Shown here: piece after piece, positions 18,640 through 27,833 of the stretch
How the letters are laid out: each line of letters opens with the position of its first letter
Numbering within the stretch: the first letter of the stretch is position 1
Assembly (NCBI GenBank): GCA_020832135.1
Contig: JAFIFG010000038.1
Coordinates: 1 to 41,660 of the forward strand
DNA length: 41,660 nt
Source of the DNA: Clostridiaceae bacterium
Lineage (GTDB): Bacteria; Bacillota; Clostridia; Peptostreptococcales; Natronincolaceae
Direction: 5' to 3'
Made by a program: the position numbers and the translations under genes
The notes under the pieces: generated by a model
Databases searched by the model: none
Seen by the model: the letters and a program-made list of their open reading frames with translations, nothing else
Told to the model about the DNA's origin: nothing

Positions 18640-19133
18640 TGTGTTTCCCCTACCTCTTCAATGAATTGTTGGATCATTTTTTCATGAGCCTTTTGATCCA
18701 TCTCCTCTTCAACAACTTTTGTAGCTGCCATAATAGCTAAGGTAGAGATCTGATCCTTCAATTCGTTTACTGTTTTTTGTCTTTCTCTTTCAATATCTTG
18801 GCGTCCTCGTTCTATAATTTTGGTAGCCTCTCCCTTTGCCGATTTAATAATTTCATCACTTTGGGTTTTAGCACGTTTTGTTGCTTCATTTATAATTGTT
18901 TCTCTTTCTTTTTTTATACTCATTAGTTTTTCTTCATACTGTTCTTTTAATGTCTCAGCTTCTTTATTTTTTCTCTCTGCTTCCTCAATAGATGTTTCTA
19001 TACCTTTGGTTCTGTTCTCCATAAACTCTGTAACTGGCCTAAATAAATAGTGTCTTAACACATAGAAAATAATTAAAAAGTTTACAATGGTGAAGACAAA
19101 AGTCCACCCAAATTCCACTAATCCCATTCGCAT
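18627..19133 (-). CDS. atpF: ATP synthase Fo b subunit
   Basis: A 168-residue stator subunit: one N-terminal membrane helix (about residues 8-29, GWTFVFTIVNFLIIFYVLRHYLF is split by the membrane edge) followed by a long highly charged helix (about 40-150) that dimerises as a right-handed coiled coil. ATG at 19133 has AAAGGAGG 9 nt upstream; a second ATG two codons on would be too far. Only one b gene is present, so a homodimer is expected. Confidence 0.95.
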   Translation of the reverse strand: MRMGLVEFGWTFVFTIVNFLIIFYVLRHYLFRPVTEFMENRTKGIETSIEEAERKNKEAETLKEQYEEKLMSIKKERETIINEATKRAKTQSDEIIKSAKGEATKIIERGRQDIERERQKTVNELKDQISTLAIMAATKVVEEEMDQKAHEKMIQQFIEEVGETQWQN

Positions 19134-19180
19134 AATGTGCTGCCTCCTTTCTCTGGCTTAAGAGGATTGGATTCTCTTTT

Positions 19181-19474
<294 letters not shown>

Positions 19475-19497
19475 TTATTTTTTGTTTTAACTTGATT

Positions 19498-19806
<309 letters not shown>

Positions 19807-19823
19807 TCAGGCGGCAAATTCAA

Positions 19824-20525
19824 TTAATCCATAGCTATTTTCACAAACACCATTGTCAGCATGACAAAGATAAAGGTTTGTAAAGCACCTGCGAAAAGAT
19901 CAAAATACAGGTGAAAAACAATAGGTATTCCTGCTTGGAATATAGGAAAAAAAGATAATCCCAGTGATTCACTTAAGGTCAGCAATCCACCATATGCTAA
20001 AGACATAATAATTAGTCCACCTATAATGTTACCGAATAAACGAAAGGCAAGAGATATTGGTGTCGCCAATTGTCCAATAATGTTCATAGGTAACATAAAG
20101 GGGAAGGGTTCCAAAAAATCTTTAAGGTAACCTCCAGTCCCTTTGCTTTTAGCACCAAAAAAGTGAATCATAATAAAACTTAATCCAGCTAAAGCAAATG
20201 TAGCATTAACATCAGCTGTAGGGGGTCTCAGACCTATCAATCCAAATAAATTGGCAACTAGTAGAAACAAGAACAAAGTTCCAATATAACTGGAAAAATA
20301 TTTTTTATCTTCTCCCATTGTTTGAACTGTTAAGTTGTTTAGACTCTCCACCACCATTTCGACTACATTTTGTCTTCCCCTAGGTACTCTTTTGAAAGTC
20401 CTGGTACCGATGATAGAAACAATTGTCAGAACAATCATGATGATCCATGTATTGACGACGGTTTCGGTAACGGGGATACCACCTAGAATTGGAAGCTCAA
20501 ATATGACCTGTGGTCCAAACTCCAT
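19824..20525 (-). CDS. atpB: ATP synthase Fo a subunit
   Basis: A 233-residue integral membrane stator subunit with five to six helices. The essential Arg lies in PISLAFRLFGNIIGG (about residues 155-169), which faces the c-ring carboxylate, and the final helix FHLYFDLFAGALQTFIFVML is conserved. Together with the c ring it forms the two half-channels for the coupling ion. Lies 29 nt before the first atpE and abuts atpI. Confidence 0.97.
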   Translation of the reverse strand: MEFGPQVIFELPILGGIPVTETVVNTWIIMIVLTIVSIIGTRTFKRVPRGRQNVVEMVVESLNNLTVQTMGEDKKYFSSYIGTLFLFLLVANLFGLIGLRPPTADVNATFALAGLSFIMIHFFGAKSKGTGGYLKDFLEPFPFMLPMNIIGQLATPISLAFRLFGNIIGGLIIMSLAYGGLLTLSESLGLSFFPIFQAGIPIVFHLYFDLFAGALQTFIFVMLTMVFVKIAMD

Positions 20526-20933
20526 TTATTTTGCCTCCTTTCTTTTAAATATGTTTTTAAAATATGCTTTGCTGTTGAATAATTCTTTCTTTAGAATAAC
20601 AATCTTTAAGGTTATTATTCCTAAAATAGTTCCTAAAATATTTATGTAATCTGCCTTGATGGATATATAGAGCACTATGCCTACGACAAAGTATCTAAGC
20701 ATATATCTAGAGGCAGCATAAATCTTAGCCTGAGCTTCTCTCATTGTTACAGCTTTATTTACTGTAAGGTATAGCAATCTGAAATTCAGTATACTAATAA
20801 TGGTGCCAAACAGTAGTCCTATTAAAAAGGGAAGAGCTGGCGATATCAATAGCAACCCTATGATTGCTATACAACCATTTACTATCAATACTCCCTTTAT
20901 AATTTGCATCTGAGTATTCCTCAAGGCATCCAT
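20526..20933 (-). CDS. atpI: ATP synthase subunit I (AtpI)
   Basis: A 135-residue four-helix membrane protein of the ATP-synt_I family (VLIVNGCIAIIGLLLIS; FLIGLLFGTIISILNFRLLY; a pair of helices to residue about 115). AtpI helps assemble or stabilise the c ring and has been linked with AtpZ to divalent-cation handling. I start it at ATG 20933, preceded by AAGGAAGTGATGAA and 4 nt after the atpZ stop. An ATG at 20963 in the same frame overlaps atpZ and has no ribosome site. Confidence 0.88.
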   Translation of the reverse strand: MDALRNTQMQIIKGVLIVNGCIAIIGLLLISPALPFLIGLLFGTIISILNFRLLYLTVNKAVTMREAQAKIYAASRYMLRYFVVGIVLYISIKADYINILGTILGIITLKIVILKKELFNSKAYFKNIFKRKEAK

Positions 20934-20937
20934 TTCA

Positions 20938-21174
20938 TCACTTCCTTTGTCTCTTTTCAACATCCTTAGTGGCTACCTTGAAAAGGTTCATAAAGGCAAC
21001 AACAACCCCTATTATAATAAATACAAATAGGAACATAGGCCCTGTACCAAATTTGTCATCCACCCACTTACCTATATAAAGACCACCAATGATAGGCACC
21101 ACCATAGATATCCCAATGTAGCTTAAAAGAGATAAATTCTCCAATACATGCCCTTTTCTTTTTTTAGGTGTCAT
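20938..21174 (-). CDS. atpZ: AtpZ/AtpQ-type small membrane protein
   Basis: A 78-residue protein with two membrane helices (LLSYIGISMVVPIIGGLYIG and FLFVFIIIGVVVAFMNLF) joined by the conserved WVDDKFGTGP: the ATPase_gene1 family that opens many atp operons and works with AtpI. ATG at 21174 has AAGGGGGAAAAG in front; the longer frame to 21264 lacks a ribosome site and reads through the promoter. First gene of the operon. Confidence 0.85.
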   Translation of the reverse strand: MTPKKRKGHVLENLSLLSYIGISMVVPIIGGLYIGKWVDDKFGTGPMFLFVFIIIGVVVAFMNLFKVATKDVEKRQRK

Positions 21175-21226
21175 CTTTTCCCCCTTTTCAAACAAGCAAT
21201 TTGTATATATCCACACATTAGACTTC

Positions 21227-21232
21227 ATTATA
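21227..21232 (-). promoter_or_regulatory. -10 box of the atp operon promoter
   Basis: A perfect TATAAT on the minus strand, preceded by TATGG, about 52 nt before the atpZ start. The matching -35 hexamer is poor (T-rich, near 21250). The remaining stretch to 21461 is very AT-rich with no gene. Confidence 0.5.
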
Positions 21233-21461
21233 CCATAATATTGATTTAGAAGAAATAATAACAAAATAATAATTAGCTAAATTTTTTAAATTTTAAAACA
21301 CATAATGGTTCTTTTGCTTTATACAAACTATGTCAAGAAGCCTTTATGACTAACTTTAGTAATTATCACCAAATACATGGACAACATATCTTCTATTATA
21401 GTATATATTCTCTATAAAGTTTTATTTTCCTTCTTTATTTGATAATTATTTAACATTTATC

Positions 21462-22616
21462 TCATTTATGCATGAAATTTTTAGGCCTTTCCTTCGTGAG
21501 ATTAAAATAATATTTTAGAGCCGCAACGATTCTATCACAAGCCCTTCCATCTCCGTAGGGGTTTGTGGCATAGGACATATTTTTATAAGCCTCATCATTT
21601 AGTAATAGATTGTCTACTTCCTTCATAATAGTTTCTTTTTCAACTCCTACAATCTTTACTGTACCAGCCTCCAATGCCTCCGGTCTTTCTGTCTCAGTTC
21701 TTAGTACTAGAATAGGCTTTCCTAGGGCTGGAGCTTCTTCTTGAATCCCTCCTGAGTCCGTCAAAATAAGATGGGACTTATTAAGCAGGTTAGCAAAGGG
21801 TTCATAGTCAAGGGGTTCTATCAAATGTATATCCTTCTCTTTTCCCATGATTTCAGTTGCCATTTTCCTTATATTTGGATTTAAATGTACTGGAAAAACC
21901 ACCGCTACATCTTTATGTTTTTTTGTAATCTCCACCACAGCATGAAATATATTTTCCATAGGCTCTCCCCAGTTTTCTCTTCTATGGCATGTCATAACGA
22001 TGACCTTTTTATTTTTATAATCAATTTTATTTAATCGATCATCTTCAAATAAGTAATCCTTCTTCACCACCTGCAGTAGAGCATCTATGACAGTGTTGCC
22101 GGTGACGAATATTTTTTCTTCCTGTATACCTTCTTTTATTAAATTATTATAATTCCCACCTGTAGGAGCAAAGTGGAGATTAGATAAACTCCCCGTAAGC
22201 TTTCTATTCATTTCTTCAGGATAAGGGGAATAAATATTGCCACTTCTAAGTCCCGCCTCCACATGACCCACAGGAATTTGTTGATAAAAGGCTGCTAAAC
22301 TACCCACAAATGTAGTGGTGGTATCTCCATGGACTAGAACCACATCTGGCTTCGCTTCTTTTATCACTTCTTCAAGCCCCTTTAATGCCCTTGTGGTAAT
22401 ATCTGTGATAGTCTGTCCATGTTGCATAATGTTTAAATCATAGTCTGCCTTTAATTGGAATAAATCCAACACCATGTCTAGCATTTCTCTATGTTGAGCT
22501 GTAACAGTTAGTATAGATTCTATTTCTTCAGCCTCTTGTAATTTTTGCACCAATGGTGCCATTTTTATAGCTTCTGGTCTTGTGCCAAATATTGTCATGA
22601 CCTTTAGTTTTTTCAT
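21462..22616 (-). CDS. wecB: UDP-N-acetylglucosamine 2-epimerase (non-hydrolysing)
   Basis: A 384-residue cytoplasmic enzyme that converts UDP-GlcNAc to UDP-ManNAc for teichoic-acid linkage units or other surface glycans (MnaA in Bacillus). Signatures: GTRPEAIKMAPLVQKL (10-25), VHGDTTTTFVGSLAAFYQ, GHVEAGLRSGNIYSPYPEE and LTDSGGIQEEAPALGKP. Full family length. Placing it just before atpZ/atpI is also the Bacillus order. The TagO-type transferase at 30899 could use the product in the same pathway. ATG 22616 has AAAGGAAG upstream. Confidence 0.95.
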   Translation of the reverse strand: MKKLKVMTIFGTRPEAIKMAPLVQKLQEAEEIESILTVTAQHREMLDMVLDLFQLKADYDLNIMQHGQTITDITTRALKGLEEVIKEAKPDVVLVHGDTTTTFVGSLAAFYQQIPVGHVEAGLRSGNIYSPYPEEMNRKLTGSLSNLHFAPTGGNYNNLIKEGIQEEKIFVTGNTVIDALLQVVKKDYLFEDDRLNKIDYKNKKVIVMTCHRRENWGEPMENIFHAVVEITKKHKDVAVVFPVHLNPNIRKMATEIMGKEKDIHLIEPLDYEPFANLLNKSHLILTDSGGIQEEAPALGKPILVLRTETERPEALEAGTVKIVGVEKETIMKEVDNLLLNDEAYKNMSYATNPYGDGRACDRIVAALKYYFNLTKERPKNFMHK

Positions 22617-22712
22617 GATGATCTTCCTTTCAAATAAAGTGCATTGTATTCTAGTATATCTTTCCCAAAAACTACTTCTACATTTACTAAAGAAAACCTT
22701 TTTTCAGAAAAG

Positions 22713-22737
22713 AAAGACAGAGATTTCCCCTGTCCTT
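22713..22737 (-). terminator. Terminator after the efflux operon
   Basis: Minus-strand stem AAGGACAG / CTGTCTTT (one G-U), then TCTTTTC. It lies 5 nt past the adaptor stop codon; the T-run is imperfect. Confidence 0.5.
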
Positions 22738-22742
22738 CTACG

Positions 22743-23978
22743 TTATTGATTAGTCTTAACGGCACTCCCTTCCTCCAATGCATCATCGGGAGAAAGTATC
22801 ACTATGTCACCTTTTTGAAGACCTCTTATAATTTCTACTCGTCTTTGGCTCTCTATGCCTTTTTCTACTTCTCTTAGTACTGCTACATCATTTTCATTGA
22901 TAAAGACATAATCTTTACCTTCCTGTTGGAATAGTGCATTTTCAGGTATCACCAAAACATTCGCCCTCTCCTCAAGAATGATTTTTATGTCTAGGTCATA
23001 GCCTGGTCTAAGGTTCTGAGGCGAACTCTCTATTTCTATATCTACCTTAATTCTCTTTTGCTCTATACCTAAATCTGATATGGAGGTGAAGGCTTGGGGG
23101 TGAATCTTTCTTATGGTTCCCTTTAGGCCTAGAATGCCTAAGTCTTTGTTGGTTACAATAACAGAATCCCCCTCCTTCACCTTCGCTATATCTGCAACTA
23201 AAATATCACTTTCTACATATAGGTCCTTTGTATCGCCAATTTCCATCATATGCGTTCCCGGTTGTAGATAACTCCCTACCTCTACCACCTTTATCATAAG
23301 AGTTCCCTCTATAGGAGCAGTAACCACAAAATCTCCCCTTCTACTATTGATTTCCTCCAATTGCAGGTCTATTTGGCGTAGCTGTGCTTGAAATTGAGCA
23401 GGAATATTTTCTGATAAGGGTTTTTGAGCTATCTCTATATCTAATTTGACCTTCTCTACATTTCTCTCTTGAACTTCGAAGTCAGCAACAGTAGTACGAT
23501 AGACTTCTTGACTTATGGCACCGGCTTCATAAAGTTGCCTATTGTTATTTAAATTTCTTTCTGCCTCCTGAAGCCTTACCTCTGCATCCTGAAGCTGGAG
23601 CTGTAATTTTTCTAGTTCTTCGTCATCTATGGTCCTCATGGCTTCCCTATATTGAGCTGTTATCACATCCCTCCGAGCCTGTAGCTCCCTTGCCTGGGTC
23701 GATAATGGTTGGGTATCCATTCTAGCCAAAAGATCCCCTCTTTTCACTTCATCCCCTACCTCCACCAACACCTCCGTAACCCTCCCGGCGGTGACAGCAT
23801 AGACATTGGCATTTCTTTCAGTTTTAACAACCCCTATTTCCTCCACATATTTTGCTATATGACCTTCCTCCACTGCTATTGTATCTACTTCTACAGTAGC
23901 TTCTCTATTCATAACAAAGAAAATACCTCCTGTAGCAATGACCAAAATGGTTATAATGCCTACTATTTTTTTCTTCAT
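22743..23978 (-). CDS. Efflux adaptor (HlyD/MacA-type membrane fusion protein)
   Basis: A 411-residue protein with an N-terminal membrane anchor (about residues 5-22), a split biotinyl-lipoyl domain (RVTEVLVEVGDEVKRGDLLA about 68-87; GDFVVTAPIEGTLMIKVVEV about 210), a helical hairpin (about 95-200, Gln/Glu/Arg-rich coiled coil) and C-terminal beta domains ending in GLQKGDIVILSPDDALEEG. In Gram-positives such adaptors pair with MacB/YknZ-like ABC exporters, which is the next gene 14 nt upstream. Last gene of the TetR-controlled operon. The exported compound is unknown. Confidence 0.88.
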   Translation of the reverse strand: MKKKIVGIITILVIATGGIFFVMNREATVEVDTIAVEEGHIAKYVEEIGVVKTERNANVYAVTAGRVTEVLVEVGDEVKRGDLLARMDTQPLSTQARELQARRDVITAQYREAMRTIDDEELEKLQLQLQDAEVRLQEAERNLNNNRQLYEAGAISQEVYRTTVADFEVQERNVEKVKLDIEIAQKPLSENIPAQFQAQLRQIDLQLEEINSRRGDFVVTAPIEGTLMIKVVEVGSYLQPGTHMMEIGDTKDLYVESDILVADIAKVKEGDSVIVTNKDLGILGLKGTIRKIHPQAFTSISDLGIEQKRIKVDIEIESSPQNLRPGYDLDIKIILEERANVLVIPENALFQQEGKDYVFINENDVAVLREVEKGIESQRRVEIIRGLQKGDIVILSPDDALEEGSAVKTNQ

Positions 23979-23992
23979 CTCTTCGCACCCCT

Positions 23993-26356
23993 TTACGACA
24001 CTCTATTTTTCAGTGCATCTATAAAATTCAAACGATATATTTTTTTGATGGTGGCCAATTGAGCTACCGTCACGAAAACAATGGTTGCTATAGCTGCTAC
24101 ACCATAGCTACGGGGTTCTATAATTAAAGGAATACTATATAAATCTGTAGCAAAGGCAGAAACCACACCATAGCACATGCCATAGGCTATGGGTACTCCT
24201 AAAAGAATCCCCAACATCGTCATTAATCCATTTTCTCTACTAATCATTTTATAAATTTCTTTTTTATCAAACCCCATTACCCTTAGGGAGGAAAATTCCA
24301 TGGTTCTTTCACTAATACTGATAATCGTGGTATTATAGACAATAGCGAAACCGAGAATACCACCAAATAACATCATAATTCCTACTGAATAAATGATCAT
24401 ATCCATAAATTCTAGAAAACTATTCATCATGTCCTCCACCGATTGTACCTGAGAAATGTTCTTTACATCCTGTAGTTTTAACACCACCTGATCCTCTGAA
24501 TTCATCATGACTCCAGTAATCATATCCCTTTCTCCTAAAACATGATTCAGCGTATCTATATTCATGTAGGCATTGGTACCTAAGTGTTGTTGTGTCATAC
24601 CCTCCACTAGAATTGTCGTATCTTCACGGTCCGGTATAAAGTTTTTAAGAACTATTTCTTCTCCTATTTCAACTCCAAGGATTTTCCCTAGACCCTCCGT
24701 CAAAATAATACCATCTCTAGGAACTACTATAGGGGTTCCTGAAGGACTTTTAAAGTTATAAAATGCCGTATCCTGGGGTATCCCTATAACACTGACATTC
24801 TTTTTTCTCCATCCATTTCTTAATTCAAATGGAATTTCTACCTTAGGTTCTATATGATCCACCTCTAGGATTTGAGTCAACTCTCTTATGGCATTGTGGT
24901 TCATTGGTTTTGCAAAATCTATATTATACTCCATCGTCTGGAACTCACCATAGTGTATGGTAAATAAATTCCCCCATACGCTGGCCATAAACACAGGTAC
25001 CATGGTGATGCCATAGGTTAAAGCAATACCTAGCACTAAGAAGGCAGCCCTTCTTTTATTTCTCAATATATTCCTAATCACCATCTTCCAGCTAAAGGAA
25101 ATTCTTTGCCAAAGGAAGGTGATTTTTTCTAATAGAATTCTTCCTCCCGCCTTAGGAGCCTCCGGCCTCATGGAGTCCGCCGGCATAATTTTTATAACAT
25201 TTCTAGCCCCCATTAATCCTGATACTACACAGAAAATACTGGTGAGGAGAATACCATATATAAAGTAAATATAGTAGATATCCATCTGTAATAATGGTAT
25301 ATTCATAAATTGTATATATAGGTTGGTAAATACTTGGGATAGCCATATGCTAAAGAAACTACTAAAAATAGCAGCCACTAGCCCTATAGCTAATGAAAAT
25401 TTCACATAATGTGCTAGAATAGCTCTGTTGCCGTAGCCAAGGGCCTTCATAACTCCAATAGACATTCTATCGTTTTTTACAATTCTAGATAACATAATAT
25501 TGATGATGATAGCCGCCACAATAAGGAATAATAGTGGTATGGCTGTAGACATTTGATCTAACTGCTCTACCTCCTCCATCATCATACTATGACTCAGCTG
25601 GTCCTCTCTTTTTGTAACTCTTCTAACACCATATCTGTCCAACTGATCCTCTATATCCTCTACAATAGTATCGATCTTATTTAAATGCTCCTCTTGGATT
25701 TTAATGACAACTTGATTGTAGCTGCCTTGAAATCCAAAGGCGGACTGGGCAAATTCCTCCGTCACATAGATTACCCCAAATCTTTCTGGAGCTGGCAACA
25801 GACTCTGTTCGTTTTCCATCAAATAAATATATTCAGGACTGCCCACAATCCCTATTATATCTAGAGGGTAATCTCTGCCGGCAATATAAGGGGTGATTTG
25901 ATCTCCTATATTGATGCTCCTAGCATCGGAAAATTGTTGCAGCACTACAGCAGTACGAGGGTTTTCCTGTAGACTTCTCCCCTCTATCGTATATAAATCA
26001 TTAACAATATACTCTTCCTGAGGCAGTGAAACCACCCTCACCCTTACTTTTTCGTTGGGATCCTCCACCCGAAGGGGCACATCATTACTTACTCTGCCTT
26101 GAGCCATCTCTATTCCTTCGATGTCGTAGAGGTTTTCTATAGCATTGCCAGGAATCCTGGTCACCTCTACAAACACATCGCCATAATTGGTGATATCGTA
26201 GTAATGAGCTATTGTGTTATCTAAATTATCCCTCATCATATTAAAGGAAACAAAAACAGTTAATGCCAATATAATAATTACTGCAATAGAAATAAATTGT
26301 CCTTTAGAATTTTTTATTAACCGCAATAACCTTACATCTAGCTTTTTCATCACCAT
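23993..26356 (-). CDS. ABC transporter permease, FtsX/MacB family
   Basis: A 787-residue permease with two FtsX units. It has a first helix (about residues 17-36), a large extracytoplasmic domain with the MacB periplasmic-core look (about 40-265), three helices (about 270-385), a middle helix (about 435-460), a second extracytoplasmic domain (about 465-650) and three last helices (about 660-775). MacB-like transporters use ATP to drive an extracytoplasmic movement rather than a classical channel. Its start overlaps the ATPase gene by 7 nt, so the two are co-translated. Confidence 0.9.
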   Translation of the reverse strand: MVMKKLDVRLLRLIKNSKGQFISIAVIIILALTVFVSFNMMRDNLDNTIAHYYDITNYGDVFVEVTRIPGNAIENLYDIEGIEMAQGRVSNDVPLRVEDPNEKVRVRVVSLPQEEYIVNDLYTIEGRSLQENPRTAVVLQQFSDARSINIGDQITPYIAGRDYPLDIIGIVGSPEYIYLMENEQSLLPAPERFGVIYVTEEFAQSAFGFQGSYNQVVIKIQEEHLNKIDTIVEDIEDQLDRYGVRRVTKREDQLSHSMMMEEVEQLDQMSTAIPLLFLIVAAIIINIMLSRIVKNDRMSIGVMKALGYGNRAILAHYVKFSLAIGLVAAIFSSFFSIWLSQVFTNLYIQFMNIPLLQMDIYYIYFIYGILLTSIFCVVSGLMGARNVIKIMPADSMRPEAPKAGGRILLEKITFLWQRISFSWKMVIRNILRNKRRAAFLVLGIALTYGITMVPVFMASVWGNLFTIHYGEFQTMEYNIDFAKPMNHNAIRELTQILEVDHIEPKVEIPFELRNGWRKKNVSVIGIPQDTAFYNFKSPSGTPIVVPRDGIILTEGLGKILGVEIGEEIVLKNFIPDREDTTILVEGMTQQHLGTNAYMNIDTLNHVLGERDMITGVMMNSEDQVVLKLQDVKNISQVQSVEDMMNSFLEFMDMIIYSVGIMMLFGGILGFAIVYNTTIISISERTMEFSSLRVMGFDKKEIYKMISRENGLMTMLGILLGVPIAYGMCYGVVSAFATDLYSIPLIIEPRSYGVAAIATIVFVTVAQLATIKKIYRLNFIDALKNRVS

Positions 26357-27069
26357 TCAATCCCTTCAGGGTGGATGGGGTTGTCATTTATTTGAGTCTC
26401 AATAATTCCTCCACTTCTCATTTTAATCACCCTATCTGCCATAGCTCCTATGGGTACATTATGGGTAATAATCACAACGGTTTTGTTGTATTTTTTATTT
26501 ATTTCCTTCAGTAATGTCAAGATCTTAATACCAGTTTTAAAATCTAAGGCTCCTGTGGGTTCATCACATAAGAGGAGGGCAGGATTCTTCGCTACAGCTC
26601 TAGCGATAGCTACCCTCTGCTGCTCCCCTCCACTCATTTGAGCGGGGAAGTGATCCTTTCTATCTCCTAGGCCTACTGCCTCTAATACCTCATCAATCTG
26701 TAAAGCTCCTTTGCAGATTTCCGTCGCTAATTCTACATTTTCTCTAGCGGTTAAATTCGCCATCAAGTTATAAAACTGAAAGACAAAGCCCACCTTTTCC
26801 CTTCTATAGGCAGTAAGTTTCTTATCATTATATCCAGTAATCTCCTGATCCTCCATAAAAACCTTACCTTCAGTAGGTAAATCCATACCTCCTAAAACAT
26901 TCAGAAGGGTACTCTTTCCAGAACCACTGGGTCCTAAAATAACAACAAACTCCCCTTGGTATATCTCTAGATCAATATCCTTCAAAGCATTTACTGTAAC
27001 TTCCCCCATTTGATAAATCTTACTAATAGCCTCAACCTTCATCAAAACTTTTTCACTCAATGACTTCAC
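26350..27069 (-). CDS. ABC transporter ATP-binding protein (MacB/LolD type)
   Basis: A 239-residue ATPase: Walker A GPSGSGKSTLLNVLGG (about residues 41-56), Q-loop FVFQFYNLMANLTARENV, ABC signature QMSGGEQQRVAIARAVAKNP, Walker B LLLCDEPTGALD and H-loop VVIITHN. The FQFYNL Q-loop and GALD D-loop are typical of the LolD/MacB/FtsE-like group that partners FtsX permeases. The start GTG at 27069 overlaps the tetR stop (GTGA). Confidence 0.94.
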   Translation of the reverse strand: MKSLSEKVLMKVEAISKIYQMGEVTVNALKDIDLEIYQGEFVVILGPSGSGKSTLLNVLGGMDLPTEGKVFMEDQEITGYNDKKLTAYRREKVGFVFQFYNLMANLTARENVELATEICKGALQIDEVLEAVGLGDRKDHFPAQMSGGEQQRVAIARAVAKNPALLLCDEPTGALDFKTGIKILTLLKEINKKYNKTVVIITHNVPIGAMADRVIKMRSGGIIETQINDNPIHPEGIEW

Positions 27070-27650
27070 CCTTCTCTCCCTAAGAGTCCATATTTTATGA
27101 AATCATAAAATTTTTCTATGACCTCCTCCATCTCTTCCCTGCTATTCATGTCATACAGCTGTTTATTTCCAAAGCCCTCTACTAAGGAAATTAACATATT
27201 TGCCACAAATTTTTCATCAACCGCTCTCATTTCTCCCTTTTCCATACCTTCTTTAATGATAGCCTCAAATACCTCTTGGGTTATTTTTATCTTTTCCTTC
27301 ATTACTCTTTCCTTAATGTGGGGTGTCTCTATAATATCCTTATAAAAGGCCACAGAATATTCCCCAGACACTTCCCTATTATATTTCATTAAAACCTCTA
27401 TTTTTCCTAGAGTACTGTCAGCATTATTTAATTGTTTTTCTAGAAACAGCATGCTTTTCTCCATAATAGATAGTACAATACCAATAAACAATTCCTCTTT
27501 AGAGGAAAAATGCTTATAAATGGTCATTTTACTAACCCCTGCAGCTTTTGCAATTTCATCCATAGATACGGATTTATAGCCCAACTGAATAAATAACTCC
27601 TCCGCCTTTTCCATTAACCTGTTGTATTTTACTTTACTCTGATTTAGCAC
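27066..27650 (-). CDS. TetR-family transcriptional regulator of the efflux operon
   Basis: A 194-residue repressor with an N-terminal helix-turn-helix (EELFIQLGYKSVSMDEIAKA then AGVSKMTIYKHFSSKEELF) and a helical ligand/dimer domain. The GTG at 27650 with AGGGGG 6 nt upstream is the best start; the longer frame to a TTG at 27686 runs through the operator and lacks a ribosome site. It is the first gene of tetR-ATPase-permease-adaptor, with GTGA coupling to the ATPase. It probably represses its own operon through the inverted repeat 27689-27715. The inducer is unknown. Confidence 0.9.
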   Translation of the reverse strand: MLNQSKVKYNRLMEKAEELFIQLGYKSVSMDEIAKAAGVSKMTIYKHFSSKEELFIGIVLSIMEKSMLFLEKQLNNADSTLGKIEVLMKYNREVSGEYSVAFYKDIIETPHIKERVMKEKIKITQEVFEAIIKEGMEKGEMRAVDEKFVANMLISLVEGFGNKQLYDMNSREEMEEVIEKFYDFIKYGLLGREG

Positions 27651-27688
27651 AGCGAACCCCCTTAATTTATCTATAATCCAGGACAAGT

Positions 27689-27715
27689 TTGTACTTTTAT
27701 ACTTATATAGTACAA
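27689..27715 (-). promoter_or_regulatory. Probable TetR operator
   Basis: A perfect 7-bp inverted repeat, TTGTACT-N13-AGTACAA, just downstream of the -10 box and before the tetR start. A dimeric repressor bound here would block transcription start. Confidence 0.6.
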
Positions 27716-27719
27716 TTTT

Positions 27720-27748
27720 ATTATACTCTCCTATTCAAATTATTGCAA
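27720..27748 (-). promoter_or_regulatory. Promoter of the tetR-efflux operon
   Basis: Minus strand TTGCAA (27743-27748), 17-nt spacer, TATAAT (27720-27725). Confidence 0.75.
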
Positions 27749-27783
27749 TAATAATTGTGATAAAGTTTTGAACAACATAATAA

Positions 27784-27810
27784 AGGAGCCGTATTTTTTC
27801 TACGACTCCT
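27784..27810 (-). terminator. Terminator of the aminotransferase-BKACE unit
   Basis: A 10-bp stem AGGAGUCGUA / UACGGCUCCU (one G-U) with an A-rich 7-nt loop, followed by TTTATTAT on the minus strand. Confidence 0.7.
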
Positions 27811-27833
27811 ACAAATTTAACTTTATTTTGTTT

